Of a DNA stretch of 64,000 bases, positions 27,384 through 35,404 are shown one piece after another. The notes beneath the pieces are model-generated. The model worked only from the letters and a program-made list of their open reading frames with translations, ran no database searches and was not told where the DNA came from. A program made the position numbers and the translations under genes. Every line of letters begins with the position of its first letter. Within the stretch, counting starts at the first letter, position 1. The DNA is from Pseudomonas capeferrum. Lineage in GTDB: Bacteria > Pseudomonadota > Gammaproteobacteria > Pseudomonadales > Pseudomonadaceae. The stretch covers positions 436,712 through 500,711 of the forward strand of contig NZ_JMIT01000001.1 of assembly GCF_000731675.1 (NCBI RefSeq), read 5' to 3'.

Positions 27384-29834
27384 TCAGAAGTCCCAGCGGG
27401 TGGTGACCATCAGGTTGCGTGGCTCGCCATAGTAGGTGGTGCCGAAGTTGCCAAGCCCGGTCAGGTACACCTTGTCGAACACGTTGTTGGCATTGACCGT
27501 GAAGCTCAGGTGCTCGCTGTACTGGTAGCGGGTCATCAGGTCCACCAGGGTGTAACCGCCTTGCTTGATGCGTGTGTAGTCGTTGGCGGCCGGGCTGTAG
27601 ATGCTGCCGTAGAACCCACTCTGCCAACGCAGCCCACCGCCGACGGTGATGCGGTCCAATACGCCGGGCAACCGGTAGGTGTTGAACAGCCGCGCCACAT
27701 GCTCAGGCTTGGTGGTCGCCAGCGGGAAGCCGAACAGGCGGTTGTCGTCAGCGTCGCGCGTACGGGCGTAGGTGTAACCGGCGGTGATGTTCCAGCCCGG
27801 GGCCAGTTCGCCTGCCAGTTCCAGTTCGACGCCCTGGGTGGTGGCACCGTCGATGGCGGTGTAGATGCCCTCGTTGGTGACCGGGTTGGTGCCCACCGAA
27901 GAGGCGACGTTGTCTTGTTCGATACGGAAGAACGCCAGCGTGGCGTTCAGCCTGCCATCGAAATAGGCCGCTTTGAGGCCTGCCTCATAACCATCGCCTT
28001 CCACCGGGTCGAGGGTGGCGCCGCTGACGTCCTTGTAGACTTGCGGCTGGTAGATCGAGGTGTAGCTGGCGTACACCGAGTACGTGTCATCCAGGTCATA
28101 GACCACGCCGGCGTAAGGGGTGACGACGCCGTGCTGCTTGTAGCTGGCGTGGGTGTCATCCAGGGGCGAGGTCGGGTAGTAGTCCTGGTCGTCGTTGTAC
28201 TTGAAGGTACTGACCCGGGTGCCGAGGATCACCGAGAGGTTGTCGGTCGGCTTCAGGCGTGTGGCCACGTAAGCGCCGTTCTGGCTCTGGGTGGTGGTGT
28301 AGTCGCCGTTCTTCGGGAAGTCCTGTTCCGCAACCTTGCCGTTCCAGTCGAAGATCGAGCCCGGTACTTGGGCGAAGGCACTGCCGTCGTAGGTGTCGCC
28401 GGTCAGGCGCGAATGCGAGGTCATGAAGCCTGCGACCAGCTCATTCTGACGGCCGAACAGGGTGAAGGGCCCCGACACACTCAGGTCTGCGGTGTTCTGC
28501 ACACGATGCCCTTCCCAGCGCCCCCAATAGAAGAACATGCCTTCGCCGGTCGTGGCGTCGGGGTTGCCACCACTGGCTGATGCCAGACGGGTGTCATGGT
28601 CGCTGATCATGTGGTTGAGGCTGAGCTTGACCTTCCAGTCGTTGGCCAGCGCCTGCTCCAGCGAGCCGAAGTAGGTGGTGGACTGGAAGTCGCGGCGGCT
28701 CCAGTCGGCCCCGGGGTTGTGCGAGCGCGAGAAGTCGGTGCGGCTGCCGTCGGAGAAGTACGTCGGGTTACCGGTCCAGGAGGAGCCGCGCGGGGTGGTG
28801 GTCTGGTTGTCGATGCCGAAGGTGAGCAGCGTGTCGGGCGTCAGGTCGGCTTCGAGAATGCCGTAGTAGACGTCCTTCTTCTGTTTGTAGTGATCCAGGT
28901 ACGACTTGCGATCCTGGTAGGCGCCGACGAAACGGCCGCGCACGCTGCCGCTGGCATTGAGCGGGCCGGAAATGTCACCTTCGGTGCGGTAGTTGTCCCA
29001 GGAGCCAGCGCTGGCGGTGATCGAGGCCTTGAAGTCGTGGGTAGGCTTCTTGCGGATCAGGTTGACCGTGGCGGAGGGGTCGCCGGAGCCGGTCATCAGC
29101 CCGGTTGCGCCCTTGATGACTTCCACGCGGTCGTAGGCGGCCATGTCGACATGGGTCGCGCCCTCGTCGTAGACGCCGTCATAGATGGTGTTGACGCCAT
29201 CGTACTGGTAGTTGGTGATGGCAAAGCCGCGCGCGGAATACTCCATGCGCTCGCTGTCATACGCCTGCACCGAAACCCCGGGGGTGTTGCGCAGCACTTC
29301 GCCGATGTCTTGCGAGCCGTGGTCGTCGATGGCCTGGCGGGTTATCACGCTGACAGACTGGGGCGTCTCGCGCAGGGTCAGCGGTAGCTTGGTCGCGGTG
29401 GTCGAGCCACCGGTGGTGTAGCTGCCAGTGCCTTCGGTGATGTTGCCCAGGCCTTGGCCGTCGATGCGGCTGGGGGCCAGTTCCACCACGTCACCCTGGT
29501 GGGTGGTGAGCAGCAGCGAGTAGCGGCCGTCGCTTTCCTTGACGGCCTGCAAGCCTGTGCCGCTGAGCAGAATCTGCAGGGCCTGGTCGACCGGGTACTG
29601 GCCATTCAAGGCCGGCGAGCGTTTACCGCGCGTCCACTGGGTGTCGAACGACAGCACAATGCCGGACTCTGCAGCGAACTGGGTCAATGTTGCGCCCAGG
29701 TCCCCTTGCGGCAGGTGGTAGTCATGCGCTTGCGCGGCGCAGGCTGCGCCCGGCCCACCGAGCAAAGCAGTCAACAGCAGGCAGGTGCGCAGGTCTGGCG
29801 CGCTGAAGGGCCTGAGAGTGAAGCGGCAGGTCAT
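27384..29834 (-). CDS. TonB-dependent siderophore receptor with STN domain (ferripyoverdine-receptor type)
   Basis: An 816-residue receptor. A signal peptide (to about residue 35) precedes an STN domain (YHLPQGDLGATLTQFAAESG), a plug (LTLRETPQSVSVITRQAID, GLMTGSGDPSATVNLIRKKP) and a barrel ending VTTRWDF. The plug motif GDPSATVNLIRKKP is typical of FpvA/FpvB and related receptors, so the ligand is probably a pyoverdine or similar ferric siderophore, perhaps one made by another strain. It is third in a minus-strand signalling trio with FecR and FecI homologues. Confidence 0.9.
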   Translation of the reverse strand: MTCRFTLRPFSAPDLRTCLLLTALLGGPGAACAAQAHDYHLPQGDLGATLTQFAAESGIVLSFDTQWTRGKRSPALNGQYPVDQALQILLSGTGLQAVKESDGRYSLLLTTHQGDVVELAPSRIDGQGLGNITEGTGSYTTGGSTTATKLPLTLRETPQSVSVITRQAIDDHGSQDIGEVLRNTPGVSVQAYDSERMEYSARGFAITNYQYDGVNTIYDGVYDEGATHVDMAAYDRVEVIKGATGLMTGSGDPSATVNLIRKKPTHDFKASITASAGSWDNYRTEGDISGPLNASGSVRGRFVGAYQDRKSYLDHYKQKKDVYYGILEADLTPDTLLTFGIDNQTTTPRGSSWTGNPTYFSDGSRTDFSRSHNPGADWSRRDFQSTTYFGSLEQALANDWKVKLSLNHMISDHDTRLASASGGNPDATTGEGMFFYWGRWEGHRVQNTADLSVSGPFTLFGRQNELVAGFMTSHSRLTGDTYDGSAFAQVPGSIFDWNGKVAEQDFPKNGDYTTTQSQNGAYVATRLKPTDNLSVILGTRVSTFKYNDDQDYYPTSPLDDTHASYKQHGVVTPYAGVVYDLDDTYSVYASYTSIYQPQVYKDVSGATLDPVEGDGYEAGLKAAYFDGRLNATLAFFRIEQDNVASSVGTNPVTNEGIYTAIDGATTQGVELELAGELAPGWNITAGYTYARTRDADDNRLFGFPLATTKPEHVARLFNTYRLPGVLDRITVGGGLRWQSGFYGSIYSPAANDYTRIKQGGYTLVDLMTRYQYSEHLSFTVNANNVFDKVYLTGLGNFGTTYYGEPRNLMVTTRWDF

Positions 29835-29968
29835 CGTCGAGGTCTCGGAAAGGTAAAGAGGCAGCCACAGCTGGGGTTACCTATGAGTCGGATGAGCCGC
29901 GCGAAAGTGATCAGGCATGGTGGTTTTTTGGGGGGAGAGCGAAATGTTGAGGTGCCCCAAAATACCAC

Positions 29969-30916
29969 TTAAGCCGCAGTAATCGTCACCCAGAAACGCG
30001 TGCGACGCTGCACCTGCACCGGCAAGGAGGTAGCCAGTGCCCGCAAGATCTGCTCGGTATCATCGAGCCGATAGGTGCCGCTGATGCGCAGGCCAGCAAC
30101 CGACGGCGCGCAGTGCAGCCAACCTGGCCGGTACCGTGAAACCTCGGTGACGAAGGTGTCCAGGCGTTGGTCATTGACGATCAGCAAGCCTCTGCTCCAG
30201 GCGTCTGCGGCGTTGGCCAGCGTCTGCACAGCCGAAAAGCCCTTGCCATCGAACTGGCAGCTCTGGCCGCCGTGCACCTCCATGGCCTGGCCCGAGGCAA
30301 GCGTCACACGTGCCTGCTGGCCAAACACATCGAGCTTGCTGGCGTCATCGAACAGCCGCACGCAAAAGCGGCTGTGGCCAGCCGCGATGCTGCCGTGCCG
30401 GGTCACCACGCTGCAGCGTTGCTGCTCTGGCACCTCGACCATGATCTCGCCCTGGCGCAGCCGCACATGCGGCTGTTCGCGGGTGTCATCGATATCAACT
30501 GCCGAGGCACTGTTGAGCAGCAGCGTGCTGCCGTTTTTCAGGGTCAGTGAACGCTGTTCACCCACGCCACTGCGTTCATCAGCCAGCAACGGTGAATACT
30601 GCATTTCGCGATAGCTACCCAAGCCCAGTGCACTGCCACCCAGCAGTACCAGCCCGGCCTTGACCACGCGGCGGCGGGTGGCGTGGCGGCCATGCGCCGC
30701 CAGCGACAGTACACGGCTGGTGGCCGGGGCAGGGGTTGCGCTCATGCGGGTCTGCAAACGCTCGGCCTGCTGCCAGGCCCAGGCATTGGCGGGCGCAGCG
30801 TTCAGCCATGACTGCCAGGCGCTATGGTCGCTGGGCTGCACTTCACCGCTGTTGAGCTGGCTGTACCAATGCGCGGCCTGACGCAGGGCTGTGCGCTGCT
30901 CGGCACTCAAAGCCAT
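29969..30916 (-). CDS. FecR-type anti-sigma regulator
   Basis: A 315-residue regulator. The N-terminal DUF4880 domain (AAHWYSQLNSGEVQPSDHSA) is followed by a membrane segment at about residues 84-102 (VVKAGLVLLGGSALGLGSY) and a periplasmic FecR domain (LADERSGVGEQRSLTLKNGS). The ATG at 30916 lies 2 bp after the sigma stop; a GTG at 30922 that overlaps it (GTGA) is equally possible, giving translational coupling. It should couple the receptor at 27384-29834 to the sigma factor at 30919. Confidence 0.89.
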   Translation of the reverse strand: MALSAEQRTALRQAAHWYSQLNSGEVQPSDHSAWQSWLNAAPANAWAWQQAERLQTRMSATPAPATSRVLSLAAHGRHATRRRVVKAGLVLLGGSALGLGSYREMQYSPLLADERSGVGEQRSLTLKNGSTLLLNSASAVDIDDTREQPHVRLRQGEIMVEVPEQQRCSVVTRHGSIAAGHSRFCVRLFDDASKLDVFGQQARVTLASGQAMEVHGGQSCQFDGKGFSAVQTLANAADAWSRGLLIVNDQRLDTFVTEVSRYRPGWLHCAPSVAGLRISGTYRLDDTEQILRALATSLPVQVQRRTRFWVTITAA

Positions 30917-30918
30917 GC

Positions 30919-31449
30919 TCACTGGCCGTGGGTCAGGCTGTAGATCATGCAGTGTTCCGCCGCTTTGGCAATGTAGCGGCGCACCGTCACTTCAGAGACG
31001 CCCAACTGGGCGGCGATGCGTTTGTACGGCATGCCATCGACCTGCGACAGCAAGAATGCCTCCCGCACATTGGCGCCAAGCGCTGCCAGCATCGCATCGA
31101 GTTCGAACAACGTTTGCAGCAGCGACAAGCGTTGTTCGGCCGAGATATCCAACGCTTCGGGTTGCTCTGCCAGTACCTGCAGCCAGGCCCGCTCCAGGTG
31201 CACCCGGCGCAGGTGGTCGATCATCAGGCGACGGGCGATCGTGGCCAGGTAGCCCTTGGGTTCACGGACCGCTTCGAGCTTGGCCGCCGCATCGGCGGCC
31301 GTCATCACGCGAACGAACACGTCCTGGACCAAGTCCGCGGCCAGGTGGGTACAGTTGACCCGGGGTGTCAGCCAGCCGTGCAGCCATTTGCTCTGCGCAC
31401 GGTAGAGCTGGCTGACCTGGGAATTGAGGGCTACGTCCGGGGTGCTCAT
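30919..31449 (-). CDS. FecI-type ECF sigma factor
   Basis: A 176-residue ECF sigma factor with region 2 (LAADLVQDVFVRVMTA, GYLATIARRLMIDHLRR) and region 4 (VDGMPYKRIAAQLGVSEVTV). It belongs to the iron-starvation sigma group and should transcribe the downstream receptor gene. The ATG at 31449 (MSTPDVAL) is preferred to further upstream starts, which add a non-homologous tail. A Fur-like site lies 28 bp upstream. Confidence 0.9.
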   Translation of the reverse strand: MSTPDVALNSQVSQLYRAQSKWLHGWLTPRVNCTHLAADLVQDVFVRVMTAADAAAKLEAVREPKGYLATIARRLMIDHLRRVHLERAWLQVLAEQPEALDISAEQRLSLLQTLFELDAMLAALGANVREAFLLSQVDGMPYKRIAAQLGVSEVTVRRYIAKAAEHCMIYSLTHGQ

Positions 31450-31476
31450 CCATGCCGCCTGAAAAGAGTTGCAAAT

Positions 31477-31495
31477 GTTAATGGTTCGCATTTTA
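31477..31495. promoter_or_regulatory. Fur-box-like site upstream of the second sigma gene
   Basis: The core AATGGTTCGCATT is an imperfect dyad, and about 12 of 19 positions match the Fur consensus by eye. Its location directly upstream of a FecI-type gene is the typical setting. Confidence 0.45.
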
Positions 31496-31545
31496 TGCAA
31501 ACTGTTTCAGGCTTGGCAATCACCAGCGGGCGGGCATTGCCTTGT

Positions 31546-34347
31546 TCAAGAGGAAGTCACGCGTTCCAAGGCCTGCGCTGCGCGCGCCTTCCTGCTCACG
31601 TGCCAGCGTGTCAGTACGCTGCGCAGCAGGGTGTTCCAGCAGTAGCTCAGCACTACGCCACCGACAAGCGCCAGGGCCACCGCGAACAACGGCTGATCGT
31701 AGATGTGGCGCGCCAGCGACTGGAACTGGAAGTGCGTCAGGTAGATGAACAAGGTCGACGACGCGATCATCGCCCCCGCCCTGGCAACCACGCCCGGCAC
31801 GGGCACAGCGTGGAACCAGATCAAGGCGAGCATCGCCGGCAGGGCAATATCGAAGTAACTGGCAAACGCTTGCCAGCCGATGCCGGCAATGGCCACCAGG
31901 TCCAGCTCGGCAATCAGCAGTACCGCCACTGCACTGGCGACGCCTTTGCGCAGCGTCGAGTCGGCGTAGTGAATCGCCATGCCCAGCACCATCACCGCCA
32001 GGTAATGCTGGGGCACGCGGTTGAGCAGGGCCGTGGCGTCGAAGACGAAATGGCTGAGCAGCAGATCCGCCACCATCAGCGCGCAGGCGGCCATGGTCAG
32101 CCAGCGGAACGGGTTGGCAAGGATCGCCTTGCGCACGCGTTTGAACGACAACACAAGGCCAATGACCAGGATCATCTGCACCAGCACTTCGATGTACCAG
32201 TAGGCGAAGATGCCGACCTTGTCGGGGGGGAACCAGTTGGAGATCAACAGCAGCGATTGCCAATGCACCTGGTCGAACAGCGCCTGAACCAACACCGTAT
32301 AGGCAATGGTCGGCACCGCGATGGCTGCCACCGACTTGACCAGCATACGGGCGTCACCGCGCTCGTCGATGGCCTTGAACTGGAACCTGGCCAGGCTGAT
32401 GCCAGAGATCAGGAACAGCACTGACGTTTCGCCTGCGATCCGCCATTCGGAAAACACCTCCAGGTGGCCAACCACAATCAGGATGATGGCGATCATCCGC
32501 AGGAAAACCGGCACCTCCATGACCCGCATCGACCACTTCGAGGCCTTGCTGCGCTGCTCGGCCAGTTCGGCCAGGTCCTGGACCGGGATCATTTCCCAGC
32601 GATCCGGCAGGTGGCCGATCAGTTCTTCCAGCACCATCGACGCGCGCACGAACGACAATGAATCGCCGCCGAGCTCCACGAAGCTGAGCCGGGCATCGAT
32701 GCGCGAGGCCTGCAGGATCTGTGACCAGGCGTCGGTCAGTTTCAGGGCGAGCGGTGACAGTGGCTGCGTGGCCGCGTTGTCGAGGGTGTCGCTGCCGTCG
32801 AACGCCGCTGGCAAGGCGCGTTTGTCGACCTTGCCGTTGGGTGTGAGGGGGATGCCGGGCACCAACAGGAACATCGCCGGCACCATGTAGTCGGGCAGCA
32901 TGCCCGCCATGGCTTGGCGCAGTTCAGCGGTGCCTACGGGTTGCTCGGCAACGCAATAGGCAACCAGCCTGACCGTCGCGTTGTCGTGGTTGGCCAGCAC
33001 CACGCACTGTTTGACGCGTGGATGCTGGCACAGGGCATTTTCGATTTCCGCCAGTTCGATGCGGTGGCCACGAATTTTCACCTGGCTGTCGCCGCGCCCC
33101 AGGAAGCTGGCGCTGCCATCGGCCAGGTAAGTGCCGAGGTCGCCAGTGCGGTAGCAGCGGTCGGCCTGGGCGCCGGTGAAGGGGTTGGCCACGAACTTTT
33201 CTGCGGTCAGTGCCGGGTCACCCCAATAGCCTAGCGACAGGTAAGGGCTGCGGATCAGGATTTCCCCGACTTCGCCCGCTTCGACCAGGCGGTTGGCTTC
33301 ATCGATGATTAACAGCTGCGCGCCGTCTATGCCTTTACCCAAAGGGATGCGGCTGTTATCGGCGCCCGGGTCGAGTGGGTGGTACGCCATGGCCTGCGGC
33401 GTTTCGGTGGTGCCGTAGAAATTCACACTGCTGGCGTTGGGCGCAATCGCGCGCACCTGCTGGTACAGCGTAGGGCTGAGTGCATCGCCGCCCCAGAACA
33501 GGTAGCGCAGGCGCTCGAACACCTGCCCGTTCATGCGCGCGCCGGTTTCGATGAGCTTGCCCAGGGGCGGGGTCAGGTGGATGACCGACAGGCCGTGGTG
33601 GTGTATCCAGGCGGCCAGGCGCGACGGGTCGGTCAGGGTGGCCTGGGCCGGGCAGACGACCGTTGCGCCGATCGACAACGGCGTGAACACGTCCCGGTAG
33701 ACCGGGTCGTGGCCCAGGCCCGAGAGCAGGGAAAAACAGTCGCCCCGGGTAAAACCCTGCTGCTGCACATGCCAGTCGATGAAATGCACCAGGGGCGCGT
33801 GGTGGGTGACGATGCCCTTCGGTTCGCCAGTGCTGCCTGAGGTGAAGGTGATATAGGCCGGCTGCGCGGGGCTAACCTCAGGCAGGGGCGACTGCTTGCT
33901 GGCGAAGTGTTGCAGTGCTTGGTCGGGGCAGGGTGGCACGTTGACGGTGCGGGCAAGGCCTGGCTCGACCTGGGTATCGCCACAGCGCAAGACAAAGGCT
34001 GGTTCGAGGGTGTGGATGATCTGCGCAATGCGCGCAGCAGGGTAAGCGGCGTCGGCCACGGTGAAGGTCAGGCCGGCGCGCAAGGCGCCGAGCATGGCAT
34101 AAACCAGCGCGGCACCACGGCTGGCGACAATTACCAGCCGATCGCTGCCATTGGCGCCGTTTTCCAGCAGGTACGTGGCAATGCCCTGGCTGATGCGGTC
34201 TAGCTGGCCGTAGCTGCAGGTGGCGTCGTGGGCGATGATGGCGGTGGCATCGGGCGAGTGCTTTGCTTGCTCCACAAAGGCGTGAAAGATCGGGCGCTCG
34301 GCGCGATATTCCAGGTTCTGCGTCGGGTTCGGGCGCATATCCGGCAT
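31546..34347 (-). CDS. NRPS-like fusion: adenylation domain, carrier protein, membrane acyltransferase-3
   Basis: A 933-residue three-domain protein. Residues about 15-505 are an adenylation domain: ITFTSGSTGEPKGI (A3), NFYGTTETPQAM (A5), YRTGDLGTYLADG (A7), GRGDSQVKIRGHRIELAEIE (A8) and NGKVDKRAL (A10). Residues about 525-600 are a peptidyl-carrier protein with the phosphopantetheine site Ser563 in LGGDSLS. Residues about 605-920 form roughly ten membrane helices of the acyltransferase-3 family, with its R-X10-H motif at Arg617 and His628. There is no condensation or thioesterase domain. The likely job is to activate an amino or aryl acid, load it on the carrier and transfer it across or onto a membrane acceptor (inference). 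GTG at 34395 is an alternative start; ATG 34347 has GGAG upstream. It lies 96 bp before the FecI gene on the same strand. Confidence 0.85.
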   Translation of the reverse strand: MPDMRPNPTQNLEYRAERPIFHAFVEQAKHSPDATAIIAHDATCSYGQLDRISQGIATYLLENGANGSDRLVIVASRGAALVYAMLGALRAGLTFTVADAAYPAARIAQIIHTLEPAFVLRCGDTQVEPGLARTVNVPPCPDQALQHFASKQSPLPEVSPAQPAYITFTSGSTGEPKGIVTHHAPLVHFIDWHVQQQGFTRGDCFSLLSGLGHDPVYRDVFTPLSIGATVVCPAQATLTDPSRLAAWIHHHGLSVIHLTPPLGKLIETGARMNGQVFERLRYLFWGGDALSPTLYQQVRAIAPNASSVNFYGTTETPQAMAYHPLDPGADNSRIPLGKGIDGAQLLIIDEANRLVEAGEVGEILIRSPYLSLGYWGDPALTAEKFVANPFTGAQADRCYRTGDLGTYLADGSASFLGRGDSQVKIRGHRIELAEIENALCQHPRVKQCVVLANHDNATVRLVAYCVAEQPVGTAELRQAMAGMLPDYMVPAMFLLVPGIPLTPNGKVDKRALPAAFDGSDTLDNAATQPLSPLALKLTDAWSQILQASRIDARLSFVELGGDSLSFVRASMVLEELIGHLPDRWEMIPVQDLAELAEQRSKASKWSMRVMEVPVFLRMIAIILIVVGHLEVFSEWRIAGETSVLFLISGISLARFQFKAIDERGDARMLVKSVAAIAVPTIAYTVLVQALFDQVHWQSLLLISNWFPPDKVGIFAYWYIEVLVQMILVIGLVLSFKRVRKAILANPFRWLTMAACALMVADLLLSHFVFDATALLNRVPQHYLAVMVLGMAIHYADSTLRKGVASAVAVLLIAELDLVAIAGIGWQAFASYFDIALPAMLALIWFHAVPVPGVVARAGAMIASSTLFIYLTHFQFQSLARHIYDQPLFAVALALVGGVVLSYCWNTLLRSVLTRWHVSRKARAAQALERVTSS

Positions 34348-34460
34348 GTTGGGTGTTTGCTCCGCATCAACGGCAGGGGGTTGGCTGGATAGCACAACGC
34401 TAGTGCAGGCTGGCGTTTGGCGCCAATGCCCCTGCGGTGATTGTGTTGAGGAGCAATTTT

Positions 34461-34479
34461 GGGGCCGCTTCGCAGCCCC
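34461..34479. terminator. Hairpin downstream of pirin gene
   Basis: GGGGCCGC and GCAGCCCC form an 8-bp stem with one mismatch and a TTC loop, 7 bp after the pirin stop on the minus strand. No U tract follows. Confidence 0.4.
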
Positions 34480-34485
34480 AGATAC

Positions 34486-35184
34486 TCAGGCAACATCCAC
34501 CAGCACGATCTCGCTGTCTTCGATGGCCGTAACCCGCAACACTGCTTCTTGCTCGATGGCCAGCCCATCACGTGCCTTGACGCGCACGCCGTTGACCTCC
34601 ACCACCCCCTTGGCCGGCACCAGATAACCACGGCGCCCGGCATCAAAGCGGTACTCGGCGCTTTCCCCCGCCTGCAACGTCGCAGCCACCAACCGTGCAT
34701 CGGTACGAATCTGCAAACTGTCTTCGTCACCTGCACGCCCACTGGCCAGGGTCACGAAGCCTTCGCCACGTTCTCCTTTAGGGAAGGGCCGGCTGCCCCA
34801 GGTCGGCGCATCGCCCACCCGCTCAGGCACCACCCAGATCTGGAAAATGCGCGTATCGACGTCCTCCAGGTTGTACTCGCTATGGACGATGCCGGAGCCT
34901 GCACTCATTACCTGCACATCACCCGCTTCGGTACGGCCTTTGTTACCCAGGCTGTCCTGGTGGGTGATCGCGCCTTCACGGACATAGGTGATGATTTCCA
35001 TGTCCCGGTGCGGGTGCGACGGGAAACCGCTGCCAGCCGCAATCAGGTCGTCGTTCCAGACTCGCAGGTTGCCCCAGTGCATACGGGCGGGGTCGTAGTA
35101 CTCGGCAAACGAGAAATGGTGATGGGCATCGAGCCAGCCGTGGTTGGCGTGGCCGAGGCTTTCGAAGGGTCGCAGTTGCAGCAT
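34486..35184 (-). CDS. Pirin-family bicupin protein (YhhW-like)
   Basis: A 232-residue bicupin of pirin/quercetin-2,3-dioxygenase type. The metal ligands of the N-terminal cupin are at the expected places: His57 and His59 in SHPHRDME, and His101 and Glu103 in IVHSEYN. Some family members show quercetinase activity; the physiological role in Pseudomonas is unclear. It is a single gene with an AT-rich upstream region (35185-35290) shared with the divergent helicase. Confidence 0.87.
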   Translation of the reverse strand: MLQLRPFESLGHANHGWLDAHHHFSFAEYYDPARMHWGNLRVWNDDLIAAGSGFPSHPHRDMEIITYVREGAITHQDSLGNKGRTEAGDVQVMSAGSGIVHSEYNLEDVDTRIFQIWVVPERVGDAPTWGSRPFPKGERGEGFVTLASGRAGDEDSLQIRTDARLVAATLQAGESAEYRFDAGRRGYLVPAKGVVEVNGVRVKARDGLAIEQEAVLRVTAIEDSEIVLVDVA

Positions 35185-35404
35185 GGTCGTGCTCCTTGAA
35201 TGGGTGGAATGGGGCCATGATGCGTCAAAGAAAGATCGAAAATAAGCGTAAATATCGGCTAATTATAATCGATTAAATTGATTGCTCTGGGTGTGGTGTT
35301 TTATCCGTTTCATCGCCTAATCCACTGATCTGCAAGCATTCGCTGGTGATTTTTGGTGGATGCGGCGAACATGGCACGCTGATTTGTTTTCCATCGGAGT
35401 GACC

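Noticed and set aside
31546..34395. Idea that the A-carrier-acyltransferase protein is two genes joined by a sequencing error
   Set aside because: The frame is continuous with normal coding character through the carrier/acyltransferase junction and both domains keep their catalytic motifs.
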